Positions 38,678 to 47,915 are shown, numbered from the stretch's first letter. The stretch is 64,000 nucleotides of DNA from Synechococcus sp. HK01-R (GCF_014217855.1 NZ_CP059059.1:1612001-1676000); one strand, 5' to 3'. Numbers and translations: made by a program. The notes: generated by a model not told the origin, from the sequence alone.

Positions 38678-39525
38678 CTGCCGTCCTGGCCTGCCATTGA
38701 GGTCACCTTGTCTCCGTTCCAGAGAACCTGATCAGCCTCGGCCGGTGCCGGCTGGATGCTCAGTGTGACCGGGGTGCGCAATTGCAGCGTGAGGCGTCCC
38801 TGACTGCCGGTAAGTTCGCTGCGGTCTCCACCCGCACTCGACAGCCGGATGCTGCTCGGTCGGCTGAGCTGAAGTTCAAGAACACCGGTTGGGTTGCTTG
38901 TTGGCGATGGGTCCGGGCGGTTCGCGTCCTGCTCCTTAGGCACAAGGCTGCTCAGAGAGCGACGCTGGGCTTCTTCCACCGGTCTTAGCCCAGCCAGGGA
39001 AGGGTCGCTGGCCATGGTGGCGGTGCTGGGAATCATCGGTTCCAGAGCCAGGCTGCCCTGCTGCGCCAGATAGCGCTGTTGATGGTTCAGGGCCAGGATG
39101 CTTGCCACCATCAGGGCGCCATAGACAACACTGCCCTGCCAGGTGGTGAAGATGTCGATGCTTCCGATCGTGAACCGTCGACTGCCTCGATCCCCACGTG
39201 CCAGCCGTGAGCGCTGGGGTGGGGGCAGGGCACCGTTGAGGCTTCCTGGTTCCAATTCGAGATGTTGTTCCAGTCGATGGAGCATCGAGCCCAGGTAGGC
39301 GGCCTCTGGCAGGCGGTCACGCCATCCACGCTCGAGAGCCTCTAGCACTGGGGTTGTGATCCTGATCTCCCTGGAGAGATCCCTCAGGCTGAGGTTGCGC
39401 TCCTCTCGTCGCTCCCGCAGCCTGCGGCCTGCCACCTCGAGAGGGTCGATCGGGCTCTGGGGAGAGCCATCGGCAGTCGCTGGTGGGGCAACCTTGCGTC
39501 GCCTCCAGAAGCTCGTGAGTCGCAT
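38641..39525 (-). CDS. RodZ-like helix-turn-helix membrane protein
   Basis: 294 aa. Cytoplasmic HTH (LRERREERNLSLRDLSREI; about residues 34-100), one TM helix (about 130-150), then a linker and a C-terminal beta domain (VLELQLSRPSSIRLSS to TPVTLSIQPAPA) like RodZ DUF4115. RodZ links MreB to the envelope and sets cell shape. The ATG overlaps the upstream pseudouridine synthase stop (TGATG). Last gene of a four-gene minus-strand run. Confidence 0.8.
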   Translation of the reverse strand: MRLTSFWRRRKVAPPATADGSPQSPIDPLEVAGRRLRERREERNLSLRDLSREIRITTPVLEALERGWRDRLPEAAYLGSMLHRLEQHLELEPGSLNGALPPPQRSRLARGDRGSRRFTIGSIDIFTTWQGSVVYGALMVASILALNHQQRYLAQQGSLALEPMIPSTATMASDPSLAGLRPVEEAQRRSLSSLVPKEQDANRPDPSPTSNPTGVLELQLSRPSSIRLSSAGGDRSELTGSQGRLTLQLRTPVTLSIQPAPAEADQVLWNGDKVTSMAGQDGSYRLPQTSPRTP

Positions 39526-40277
39526 CAGCGTGTCTGTGGAGGCTCCGTCGTGGACAGTTCCATCGCGGGCATCAGGTCACGCCATTCTCTCTTGTTCAGG
39601 GCACGCCAATGCCCTTCAGGGAGGGAACCGAGAGGAAGATCAGCGATCGCTGTTCGCTGCAGGTCCAGCACAGGATGCCCGAGCAGATCTGCCGTTCGCC
39701 GAATCTGTCGATTTCGCCCCTCGCGGAGAATGACCTCCAGCTGGCTACGCCCTGCCGCTCGACGTAGGCAGATCACTTCTGCTGGCTGGGTTGGCAGGCC
39801 ATCCAGACGCACGCCATCGCGCCATCGCTGCAGGGTCTGGGGCGTCGGGTGGCCTTCCACCCAGACCCGGTAAGTCTTGCGATGGGCGTAGCGCGGATGG
39901 GTCAGCTCCAAGGTGATGGCTCCCTGGTTCGTCAGCAGCAGGGCGCCACGGCTATCGGCATCCAGACGCCCAACGGGATGGAGGCCCCGGCGCAGTTCGG
40001 CGGGGATCAGGTCCAGCACAGTCGGTCGTCCTTGGGGATCGTGACAACTGCTGATCACCCCCTGTGGTTTGTTCAGTAGCAGCACCCGAGCAGGATCCTG
40101 GCGGCGGAGAGGGCGTCCATCCACACAGATCTGATCCTGCTCTGGATCGGCGCGGTCTCCGAGGGTGGCGATTCGACCGTTCACCTGAACCCGCGCGTCC
40201 AGCAGCAGTTGCTCTGCCTTCCGTCTGGAACAGAGTCCAGCAGAAGCGATCAATTTCTGCAGGCGTTCAGCCGTCAA
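39525..40277 (-). CDS. RsuA/RluB-family rRNA pseudouridine synthase
   Basis: 250 aa. An N-terminal S4 domain (RLQKLIASAGLCSRRKAEQL) then the catalytic GRLDADSRGALLLTN (Asp about 103) and REGRNRQIRRTADLLGHPV. It isomerises a uridine in rRNA, RluB-like from the length and S4 domain. ATG at 40277 overlaps the histidine kinase stop by 4 bases. Part of the PhoB-like/PhoR-like/RluB/RodZ run. Confidence 0.88.
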   Translation of the reverse strand: MTAERLQKLIASAGLCSRRKAEQLLLDARVQVNGRIATLGDRADPEQDQICVDGRPLRRQDPARVLLLNKPQGVISSCHDPQGRPTVLDLIPAELRRGLHPVGRLDADSRGALLLTNQGAITLELTHPRYAHRKTYRVWVEGHPTPQTLQRWRDGVRLDGLPTQPAEVICLRRAAGRSQLEVILREGRNRQIRRTADLLGHPVLDLQRTAIADLPLGSLPEGHWRALNKREWRDLMPAMELSTTEPPQTR

Positions 40278-41419
40278 AGTGCCTGTCCACCGCGGGGGAG
40301 CAGCAGTTCCACGTTGGTGCCACCTCCTGCGTGATTGCGGGCTTGGATCCGCCCCCCATGGTTCACTGCAATTTGTTGAACGATGGCCAGCCCGAGACCG
40401 CTACCGCTGCGATTCGAGCGAGCCCTCGAGGGATCGCCGCGGTAGAAGCGCTGGAACATGTTGTTCAAATCCATGTCACTCAGGCCGGGGCCATGGTCAC
40501 GGATCGACAGCATCCACCAGCCACCACTCGGAAGGATCTCCACTTCCACGTGGCTGTTGTCCGGGGAGTAGCGGAGCGCATTGTCGAGCAGATTCAGGAT
40601 CGCCCGATGGAGACGTCGCTGATCTCCGAGAAGCGGTCCGGGTTCATCACTATTGATGGCAAGGTGAACGCCCCGGGCATCGGCAAGGGGACGGATGCTG
40701 GTCCAGGCACTATCGACCAGGTTTTCAAGGGTGAGCGCGCTGTAAGAGCTGTTGTCTCGCGGCAGGCTGTTCTCAAGCCTTGAGAGCTCCAGTAGGTCTT
40801 CCACCATCAGTTGCAGGCGACGAAGCTCTTTCTGCAGGCGCTCCACCAGCACACTGTCCTGGCCCTGAACAGCGCCTTCGAGACGGTCGCTCACCAGCAT
40901 GAGAGCGGTCAGGGGCGTCTTGAGTTCGTGGGCCACATCGCTCACCCAGCGTTCTTGTTGCTGTTGTTGCGCTTCAAGGGAGCGGCGACTCTGCAGCAGC
41001 ACCAACAGCCATTCATCCGATCCCGGCAGCACGATCGCTTCTAAGGGATCCCCCTGCCATTCCCATTCACTGCGTTGCGGCCGTTGCTGATGGCGGACGC
41101 GCACAATCGCTTCCTCCAATTCTGGGATTGACAGCACCTCTTCCAGGGGCTGCCCACGCACGAGCAAATTGTGGGAGATCTGCAGGAGACGCTCAGCCTT
41201 TTCGTTGATGTAGGCGATGTGCAGATCCGGGGTGAGGATCAGCCAGCCCTGGGTGCCGGCATCAATCCAAGCGAGCAGTTGTGGTGTGGTGAGGGTCTTG
41301 CCGTGCAGAACCGCACCATTGGGGGTCGCGGCGCGTGACCTGTGCCTGAGTCGAGTCCAGGTGAGTCCTGTGCCGATCGCTGCACCCAGGGCAAGCCCCA
41401 GCCCGAGTTGCTCCACCAT
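40274..41419 (-). CDS. phoR: Sensor histidine kinase, PhoR/SphS-like
   Basis: 381 aa from ATG 41419, 8 bases after the response-regulator stop. One N-terminal TM helix (LGLGLALGAAIGTGLTW), PAS-like region (about 50-140), HisKA with His164 in SDVAHELKTPL, and HATPase (NLLDNALRYS, DHGPGLS, GSGLGLAIVQQ). Layout and partner match the PhoR/SphS phosphate-sensing type; the stimulus is inferred. Confidence 0.75.
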   Translation of the reverse strand: MVEQLGLGLALGAAIGTGLTWTRLRHRSRAATPNGAVLHGKTLTTPQLLAWIDAGTQGWLILTPDLHIAYINEKAERLLQISHNLLVRGQPLEEVLSIPELEEAIVRVRHQQRPQRSEWEWQGDPLEAIVLPGSDEWLLVLLQSRRSLEAQQQQQERWVSDVAHELKTPLTALMLVSDRLEGAVQGQDSVLVERLQKELRRLQLMVEDLLELSRLENSLPRDNSSYSALTLENLVDSAWTSIRPLADARGVHLAINSDEPGPLLGDQRRLHRAILNLLDNALRYSPDNSHVEVEILPSGGWWMLSIRDHGPGLSDMDLNNMFQRFYRGDPSRARSNRSGSGLGLAIVQQIAVNHGGRIQARNHAGGGTNVELLLPRGGQAL

Positions 41420-41427
41420 TCCTTTCT

Positions 41428-42153
41428 TTAGCCGAAGCGGTAGCCGAAGCCCCGCACGGTGCGGATGTGGCAAGGCGAGGACGGTTCATCCTCAATCTTT
41501 TCCCTCAGCCAGCGAATGTGCACATCAACGGTTTTGGTATCTCCGACGAAATCGATGCCCCAGATTCGCTCCAAAAGCTGGTCACGACTCCATACCCGCT
41601 TGGGATTCTTGATGAACAGCTCGAGAATTTTGTATTCCTTCGGCGAGAGATTGAGATCCTTGTCGTCGCGGGTGACCCGGCATTCCTGGGCGTAGAGGCA
41701 GAGATTGTCGTGCTTGAACACCAGTGGACTCGGCTCATCGCCAACGGGTTGCTGGGAACGGCGCAGCAGCGCCCGGCAGCGGGCTACGAGTTCCCGCAGG
41801 CCGAAGGGTTTCACCAGGTAGTCATCGGCTCCGACCTCGAGGCCCAGCACGCGGTCGGTCTCGCTATCGCGGGCACTGATGACCAGGATCGGGGTGTTGT
41901 CTTCGCTCTTGCGCAGTTGCCTGCAGAGGTCCAAGCCGCCAAGGCCCGGAAGCATCAGGTCGAGCACCACCAGGTCGACAGGTTCGGCTGTGGACTGCGT
42001 GAGAGTGGCGAGGGCTTCGGCGCCATCTCCGCAGGCGAGAACCTCAAAACCCTCTGCTTTCAGAGCTTCTCGTACCGTTTCACGGATTGATTCATCGTCT
42101 TCAACGAGCAGAAGCCTGGCTGTGCTGACGGCACTGGCGGGTGGGCTGATCAC
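41428..42153 (-). CDS. phoB: OmpR/PhoB-family response regulator
   Basis: 241 aa from GTG 42153. Receiver domain with acidic pocket VEDDES and phospho-acceptor Asp65 (VVLDLMLPG), VISARDSE and VKPFGLREL; then a winged-helix DNA-binding domain (LSPKEYKILELF; GDTKTVDVHIRWLREKI; RTVRGFGYRFG). Paired with a PhoR-like kinase, so probably PhoB/SphR for phosphate starvation, but a different stimulus cannot be excluded. Divergent from the sigma factor gene. Confidence 0.75.
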   Translation of the reverse strand: MISPPASAVSTARLLLVEDDESIRETVREALKAEGFEVLACGDGAEALATLTQSTAEPVDLVVLDLMLPGLGGLDLCRQLRKSEDNTPILVISARDSETDRVLGLEVGADDYLVKPFGLRELVARCRALLRRSQQPVGDEPSPLVFKHDNLCLYAQECRVTRDDKDLNLSPKEYKILELFIKNPKRVWSRDQLLERIWGIDFVGDTKTVDVHIRWLREKIEDEPSSPCHIRTVRGFGYRFG

Positions 42154-42228
42154 CGGAACCTCTGTTCTGACTCCATTCTGCCCAAGGGCCTGAATTCCGC
42201 CGATTCGGTCAGGAAAACCCTGTCAACG

Positions 42229-43233
42229 ATGGTAAATTACGAAACAGTTCAGTTTCGTAATCGACCTGTGGCCCCCCTGTCCGTGCTCCCCGACGTGGAT
42301 CTGGTACGTTCGTACCTGCGGGACATCGGTCGTGTGCCGCTGTTGAGCCATCAGCAGGAGATCACGCTGGGTCGTCAGGTGCAGGAGCTGATGGAGCTTG
42401 AGGCGCTGGAGTCTGAGCTGAGTGAGCAGCGTGGAGGCGAGGTGGTGGCAGCCGAGGAGCTGGCGAAGGCAGCGGGCTTGAGCGGTGTGCAGCTGAAGCG
42501 GAAACAGCAGGCGGGCCGTCGTGCGAAGGAGCGGATGGTGGCGGCGAATTTGCGTTTGGTGGTGAGCGTCGCGAAGAAATACACGAAGCGGAATATGGAG
42601 CTGCTGGATCTGATCCAGGAGGGAACGATCGGCCTGGTGCGTGGTGTGGAGAAGTTCGATCCAACGCGTGGCTACAAGTTCAGTACGTATGCGTACTGGT
42701 GGATCCGTCAGGGGATCACGCGTGCGATTGCGGAGAAGAGCCGGACGATCCGTCTGCCGATCCACATCACGGAGATGCTGAACAAGCTGAAGAAAGGACA
42801 GCGTGAGTTGAGCCAGGAGCTGGGTCGCACACCAACGGTGACGGAGCTGGCTGAGTTTGTGGAACTGCCGGAAGAGGAGGTGAAGGAGCTGATGTGCCGT
42901 GCACGTCAGCCCGTGAGCCTGGAGATGAAGGTGGGAGATGGCGATGACACGGAGCTGCTGGAGCTATTGGCGGGGGATGAAGAGCTTCCGAGCGAGCAGG
43001 TGGAGGGCGAATGCCTGAAGGGAGATCTGCGCGATCTGCTGGAGCAGCTGCCTGATCTGCAACGGCGTGTGCTGCGGATGCGGTATGGGATGGACGGGGA
43101 GGAGCCGATGAGCCTCACCGGCATCGCCAAGTCATTGCGGATGAGCCGTGATCGAACCCGCCGTCTTGAGCGGGAGGGCTTGGAAATGCTGCGGGGGCTG
43201 GATGGCCAACTCGAGGCTTACGTGGCGGCTTAG
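42229..43233 (+). CDS. Group 2 sigma-70 family sigma factor
   Basis: 334 aa. Region 1.2 VDLVRSYLRDIGRVPLLSHQ, region 2 (AANLRLVVSVAKKYTKR; LLDLIQEGTIGLVRGVEKFD; FSTYAYWWIRQGITRAI), region 3 (IRLPIHITEMLNKL) and region 4 (LRMRYGMDGEE; RMSRDRTRRLEREGLEML). It lacks the long region 1.1 of RpoD, so it is a group 2 (non-essential) sigma. The ATG at 42229 lies 7 bases before a perfect inverted repeat; GTG at 42268 (VAPLSVLPDVD) could be the real start. Codon use differs from neighbours (ACG, GCG, CGT rather than ACC, GCC, CGC). Confidence 0.95.
   Translation: MVNYETVQFRNRPVAPLSVLPDVDLVRSYLRDIGRVPLLSHQQEITLGRQVQELMELEALESELSEQRGGEVVAAEELAKAAGLSGVQLKRKQQAGRRAKERMVAANLRLVVSVAKKYTKRNMELLDLIQEGTIGLVRGVEKFDPTRGYKFSTYAYWWIRQGITRAIAEKSRTIRLPIHITEMLNKLKKGQRELSQELGRTPTVTELAEFVELPEEEVKELMCRARQPVSLEMKVGDGDDTELLELLAGDEELPSEQVEGECLKGDLRDLLEQLPDLQRRVLRMRYGMDGEEPMSLTGIAKSLRMSRDRTRRLEREGLEMLRGLDGQLEAYVAA
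42236..42261. promoter_or_regulatory. Perfect 10-bp inverted repeat at the sigma factor start
   Basis: ATTACGAAAC, spacer AGTTCA, GTTTCGTAAT. It covers codons 3-11 of the reading from ATG 42229, or lies in the leader if translation begins at GTG 42268. It could be an operator for a dimeric regulator or an RNA hairpin masking the start. Its AT content stands out against the GC-rich surroundings. Confidence 0.55.
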
Positions 43234-43709
43234 AAGAATTCGTCGAAGTTGTCGAAGTCGACAGCTTTGAAATTGCCGCTTTCCACCTGCCGCATCAGCC
43301 CCTCCAGCTGAACCCAGAGGGCTCCGCCGGTCAACAGCGATAGAAGCAAGGCAATCAGGTAGGCAGCACCGGATGCAAAGCCAAACACCTGCAGTGAACC
43401 TCCGATGAAGAGGGTGATCCCGATCAGGGTTCCGGTGTAGCTCATGGTGGTCTCCGCCGTGCCGAGTGGAAGCAGGGCCAGGCGATCCTGTTTCCAACCG
43501 TTCAACCGGTCCTGCACCAGTTGGGCGAAGGTGAGGCCGCAGAGCACGCCGATCGCCAGGCCCAGACCTGCCACGAGGTAAGGGGGCTGGCTGAGGGGCG
43601 CATACTCGAGCAGGATTTCGTCGGCGTTCAGGTCGCCGAAAGCCCCAGTGAGCAGATCCAGGCCGGCCTGCTGGGCATCAAGAGGCGCGACGTCCGATTC
43701 AAGTGCCAT
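43230..43709 (-). CDS. Hypothetical membrane protein (about 3 TM)
   Basis: 159 aa. An N-terminal soluble acidic segment, then helices at about 42-62 (YLVAGLGLAIGVLCGLTFA), 90-112 and 113-130. C-terminal tail acidic and aromatic (VDFDNFDEFF). No family recognised. Its stop codon overlaps the sigma factor stop by 4 bases on opposite strands. Confidence 0.65.
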   Translation of the reverse strand: MALESDVAPLDAQQAGLDLLTGAFGDLNADEILLEYAPLSQPPYLVAGLGLAIGVLCGLTFAQLVQDRLNGWKQDRLALLPLGTAETTMSYTGTLIGITLFIGGSLQVFGFASGAAYLIALLLSLLTGGALWVQLEGLMRQVESGNFKAVDFDNFDEFF

Positions 43710-43761
43710 GGCGGGCCGATCTCCCTGAGCAGGGTTGCTGGAAGCGCCGACCTTAGGGGAC

Positions 43762-45450
43762 TCAGGCGACAGCGAGTGGATTCAAGCTCTGCAGCACACC
43801 ACCTGCCACGCGCCGAGGGCTGAAGGTGCGTCGGATAAGGCCCAGCAGTGCACGCAAATCGCTTGTGCTGAGCCGGTCATCACGAATCAGAGTCAGCAGC
43901 AGGCGACGCCGAAGGTCGGATCCGTCTTGGCTGAGCAGGAGGCGCAGTCCCGCCCCTGCCACCGGCAGCAGCTCCAGGCCGGCTCCACCTCCTTCGTCTC
44001 CGACAACGTTGAGGAGGCTTTCGAGACGTTCGATGCGAAGTCGGCCTTCGGCATCGAAGATCACCTCCAGAAGTTTTTCACGCATCTCGCGGGTGTCACC
44101 GGCCAGAAGGCGTTTGGCCACGTAGGGATAGGCGACGGCAATGATCCGGAATTCAGGATCGAGCCGCAGCGCTAATCCCTCCTGGCTCACAACCGCGCGG
44201 ATAATCAGGGCAAAGCGAGCGGGTACCCGGAAGGGGTAATCGAACATCAGCTCTGAGAAGCGATCCGTGATCGCTTTGAAGTTGAAGGAGCCGACCTCCT
44301 CTCCAAGACTGCCCCCCAGCACTTCTTCCAGGGCAGGAATGATCGGGGTCAGATCAGCGGTCGGGGCCAAGAATCCAAGGGTTTGAAAATCCTTGGCCAG
44401 GGCTGAAAAGTCACGATTGATCAGGTGAACCACCGCTCCGGTGAGCGTGAGCCGATCGGCATCGCTGATTGAATCCATCATTCCGAAGTCCACATAGGCC
44501 ACATGGCCCAGATCGCCACTGCGACCACTGAGGGCAAAGAGATTGCCTGGATGGGGGTCGGCATGGAAGTAGCCGAACTCCAGCAGTTGCTGCAGGCCGC
44601 TGATCACGCCCGTGCGAATCAGCGCCGTGGGGTCGAGTCTTTGGGCTTTCAGTTCCTGACGGTCCCGCAGTTTCGTCCCATGAATCCAGCTGGTGGTGAG
44701 CACGCGTCGACTGGAGAGCATGCGTTCCACCTTGGGAATCGTGACGGCAGGGTTATCAGCGAACAGAGCCGCAAACCGTTCGGCGTTGTTCGCCTCAAGG
44801 CCGTAATCGATCTCCTCGAACAGACTGCGTCCGAATTCATCGATGATTTCTCCCAGACCGAACCCGAGATTGAGCGGCAGGAACGGTGCGCTCAGGACCC
44901 CGAGGGTGCGAATCAGGACCATGTCCCGGCGCAGGATGAAGGGCAGATTTGGGCGCTGCACCTTGACCGCCACCCAGTGCTGGCCGTGAAGCCTGGCTCT
45001 GTACACCTGCCCGAGGCTGGCTGCCGCCACCGGGGCTTCCGGGAAATCGGCAAAGAGCTGTTCAACAGGGGAGCCAAGATCCGCTTCGATCGTGGCTAGA
45101 GCGATGGCATGGGGGAAGGCGGGAAGATCGTCTTGCAGTCGTGTTAGCTCGTCCAGCCAGTCGCGCCGGATCAGGTCCGGTCGCGTCGAGAGCGCTTGCC
45201 CCACCTTGATGAAGCAGGGCCCCAGGTCGGTGAGGGTGCGCAACAGGCTTCGGGCGAGGTTGCGCTGCACCTCGGGGTCGTTGCTGCTGCCTCGAATCAG
45301 GAGGTTGAGTCCAAGACTCAACAGGGCCCAGAGGATTTGGATCAACCGCGGAATCGAAAGCCAGGGGCGCAACAGCAGCCAGCGAGCATCTCGGCTCGGG
45401 TCATAGCGGAGTGTGTCTTCCTCACTCCTTGATGCACTGGTTGCGGCCAT
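43762..45450 (-). CDS. ABC1 (AarF/UbiB/ADCK) family atypical kinase
   Basis: 562 aa from ATG 45450; the longer frame to 45615 adds a low-complexity extension and overlaps the divergent gene. The ABC1 signature KVGQALSTRPDL (family KxGQ motif), AAASLGQVYRA (A-rich loop), VAVKVQRPN, HADPHPGNLF (catalytic loop) and YVDFGMM (metal Asp) are intact. A hydrophobic helix occurs near residues 35-55. Family members support quinone synthesis or plastoglobule-type lipid regulation; the exact role here is unknown. Confidence 0.9.
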   Translation of the reverse strand: MAATSASRSEEDTLRYDPSRDARWLLLRPWLSIPRLIQILWALLSLGLNLLIRGSSNDPEVQRNLARSLLRTLTDLGPCFIKVGQALSTRPDLIRRDWLDELTRLQDDLPAFPHAIALATIEADLGSPVEQLFADFPEAPVAAASLGQVYRARLHGQHWVAVKVQRPNLPFILRRDMVLIRTLGVLSAPFLPLNLGFGLGEIIDEFGRSLFEEIDYGLEANNAERFAALFADNPAVTIPKVERMLSSRRVLTTSWIHGTKLRDRQELKAQRLDPTALIRTGVISGLQQLLEFGYFHADPHPGNLFALSGRSGDLGHVAYVDFGMMDSISDADRLTLTGAVVHLINRDFSALAKDFQTLGFLAPTADLTPIIPALEEVLGGSLGEEVGSFNFKAITDRFSELMFDYPFRVPARFALIIRAVVSQEGLALRLDPEFRIIAVAYPYVAKRLLAGDTREMREKLLEVIFDAEGRLRIERLESLLNVVGDEGGGAGLELLPVAGAGLRLLLSQDGSDLRRRLLLTLIRDDRLSTSDLRALLGLIRRTFSPRRVAGGVLQSLNPLAVA

Positions 45451-45534
45451 CACGAGCTCTTCCTGGCGCAAATCTAGAGAGATGGTCCTGGCGGATGATG
45501 AAGGGTGGGGAGACCCGGGTGTTTTGGAAGCTCG

Positions 45535-46953
45535 ATGGCCACGCTGTTGTCCCAACTGCTGCCAGCCCGTTTCCCTCAACAAGGGCGGTTGGATGCCTTG
45601 CATCTCCCGGCCCACGGTCGAGGATCTGCTCTGCCAGGGGATCTACGACGGTTGCTGGGCGGACGACCGGTGAGTTGGGATCTTCCTGAACTGCCAATGA
45701 TTGGTGGACCGCTTGAAGCGGAGGGGGCGGTCGCTGACAGCCAGAGGGAAGCAGCAGCAGCCGTGGGGGCTGATCAATGTTGGTATGGCGTGAATGGGGC
45801 GACGGGGCTTCTTCAGGCAGCCCTTTTGGCGATCGCAACGCCTGGTAGCTCCGTGCTGATGCCCCGCAATGTGCACCGCAGCTTGATTCAGGCCTGCGCG
45901 TTGGGGGGAATCACCCCGCTGCTTTTTGATCTGCCTTTCCTCCCCGACCGCGGTCATGTCACAGCCCTTGACGGGCCCTGGCTTGCCAGGGTTCTCCAGG
46001 AGCTTGATCGTCAAAAGCAGCGACCGGTGGCGGCCGTACTCGTGCAGCCGACGTATCACGGCTACGCCGCCGATCCTCTTGCCCTGGTGGCACCGCTGCA
46101 GGCTCGAGGACTCCCCGTTTTGGTGGATGAAGCCCACGGCGCCCATCTGCTTCCGGGGGTGGACCCAAATCAGCCCCGCTCGGCCCTGGCAGCAGGGGCT
46201 GATCTGGTGGTGCATTCTCTGCATAAATCCGCCGCTGGTTTGGGCCAGACCGCTGTGCTTTGGGCGCAAGGCACGGCCGTGGATTCGGACGCCATTGCTC
46301 GTTCGCTTGGGTGGTTGCAAACCACAAGCCCCAGTGCGCTACTTCTCGCCTCCTGTGAAGCAGCCCTAGGCGAATGGCGCAGCGTCCGGGGCCGTCGCCG
46401 GCTTAACCGCAGGTTTGACCAAGCCAGAGCCCTGGCCGTTCAGCTCCGCGACAGTGGCCTGCCTTTGCTCGAGACCCAGGACCCCTTGCGTTTGATCTGG
46501 CATACGGCTGCCGCTGGCATCAATGGTCTGGACGCTGATCCCTGGTTGATGGAGCGCGGCCTGATCGCTGAGCTTCCGGAACCTGGATGTCTGACCTTCT
46601 GCCTGGGGCTGGCCCGCCACCGCGGACTTGCACGCCGCATGCAGCGCCTCTGGCGAGAGCTCTGCCGGCACCAAGGTGGGACAAGTCCCGCTGAGGTCTT
46701 CTCCGCGCCACCGCTGCCCTTGCTCGGAGCTCCTGAGCTGGATGTTCGGGCTGCATGGTGTGGTCCCAATCGATCTGTTCCGTTGGCGCAGGCTGCGGGG
46801 GCGATCGCCGCCCAGTTGATCTGCCCCTACCCCCCGGGCATTCCCCTGGTGATTCCAGGGGAGCGACTCGACTCCTTGCGGGTGCAGTGGCTGCTCGAGC
46901 AGGCTGCCCTCTGGCCCGATCAGATCGACGGTATGGTGAAGATTGTGGCTTGA
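45535..46953 (+). CDS. Orn/Lys/Arg decarboxylase-like PLP enzyme
   Basis: 472 aa from ATG 45535 (a start at 45505 adds ten residues). Fold-type I PLP enzyme: NGATGLLQAALLA, VLVQPTYHGYAADP, LVDEAHGAHLL and the PLP-lysine motif VVHSLHKSAAGLGQTA. This is the short group of Orn/Lys/Arg decarboxylases common in cyanobacteria and Gram-positives, without the N-terminal wing domain. Substrate (Lys, Arg or Orn) unresolved. cdsA follows 22 bases downstream. Confidence 0.82.
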   Translation: MATLLSQLLPARFPQQGRLDALHLPAHGRGSALPGDLRRLLGGRPVSWDLPELPMIGGPLEAEGAVADSQREAAAAVGADQCWYGVNGATGLLQAALLAIATPGSSVLMPRNVHRSLIQACALGGITPLLFDLPFLPDRGHVTALDGPWLARVLQELDRQKQRPVAAVLVQPTYHGYAADPLALVAPLQARGLPVLVDEAHGAHLLPGVDPNQPRSALAAGADLVVHSLHKSAAGLGQTAVLWAQGTAVDSDAIARSLGWLQTTSPSALLLASCEAALGEWRSVRGRRRLNRRFDQARALAVQLRDSGLPLLETQDPLRLIWHTAAAGINGLDADPWLMERGLIAELPEPGCLTFCLGLARHRGLARRMQRLWRELCRHQGGTSPAEVFSAPPLPLLGAPELDVRAAWCGPNRSVPLAQAAGAIAAQLICPYPPGIPLVIPGERLDSLRVQWLLEQAALWPDQIDGMVKIVA

Positions 46954-46975
46954 GTGCCGCTGATGCAGCGACGTC

Positions 46976-47893
46976 ATGGTTGAGGCCATCCGGGGCAGGA
47001 TGGCAAGCGCGTCCGGCCTTGTCTCCCGGCAGCGCTTCAGCAGTGGTTGTCTTGCGGGGGCCTTCGGTCTTCTCGTCGTCGGCTTAGGTGGCTGGTGGTT
47101 CACCCTGGCGCTTGGGGTGATCGTGCATCTGGGGTTGCTGGAGTTCTTCCGCATGGCCCAGTTCACAGGGATTCGTCCAGCCACAAAAACCACATTGGTG
47201 GCCTGCCAGCTCATGCTGATCAGCACCCAGTGGGGCGTTGAAGGCGGATTGCCCTCGCACCTTGCCGCGGCTGTTCTTCCCCTCTCTGGTGCAGCGATCT
47301 GCGGCTGGTTGTTGCTTCAACCCGTGACCGGATCGATCGCCGATATCGCGGCTTCGATTTTCGGCCTGTTTTATCTGGGCTTCCTGCCCAGCCATTGGAT
47401 CAGGCTGCGCAACCTCTCCGACGTTTCCCTTGCGCCGGGCCTTTCGGATCTTCCCGCCTGGTGTGGTGGTTGGATCAGCAGTGGCCTGGTGATCACGTTG
47501 ATGGCTTGTCTGATGATCGTGGCGAGTGATATCGGCTCGCTCCTGATCGGGCGCCGCTTCGGTCGCATGCCCCTGTCGCCGATTTCACCGCGCAAGACCG
47601 TGGAGGGTGCCATCGGGGGGCTCGTGGCCGCTGTGCTGATGGGTGTTGCCTTCGCACTGCTGCTGCGATGGCCCCTGGCTCCCTGGCTAGGCGGGGGGCT
47701 GGGGGCCTTGGTGGCCTTGTTCGCCCTGGTGGGGGATCTGACCGAATCAATGATGAAGCGGGATGCGGGCCTTAAAGACTCCGGTGATGCCCTGCCTGGC
47801 CATGGCGGCATTCTTGATCGCATCGACAGCTATCTGTTCACCCCCGCGGTGGTCTTCTATGCCGTCACGTTGGTCTTGCCGGTGCTGCAGTAA
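46976..47893 (+). CDS. cdsA: Phosphatidate cytidylyltransferase
   Basis: 305 aa, about eight hydrophobic segments. The CDP-diglyceride synthetase signature near the C-terminus is visible (ASDIGSLLIGRRFGR; SPRKTVEGAIGG; KRDAGLKDSGDALPGHGGI; DRIDSYL). It makes CDP-diacylglycerol for phosphatidylglycerol, needed for photosystem II. The ATG at 46976 or at 47000 could be used. Confidence 0.93.
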   Translation: MVEAIRGRMASASGLVSRQRFSSGCLAGAFGLLVVGLGGWWFTLALGVIVHLGLLEFFRMAQFTGIRPATKTTLVACQLMLISTQWGVEGGLPSHLAAAVLPLSGAAICGWLLLQPVTGSIADIAASIFGLFYLGFLPSHWIRLRNLSDVSLAPGLSDLPAWCGGWISSGLVITLMACLMIVASDIGSLLIGRRFGRMPLSPISPRKTVEGAIGGLVAAVLMGVAFALLLRWPLAPWLGGGLGALVALFALVGDLTESMMKRDAGLKDSGDALPGHGGILDRIDSYLFTPAVVFYAVTLVLPVLQ

Positions 47894-47915
47894 TCCTCAG
47901 AACAGCACCGCCCTC

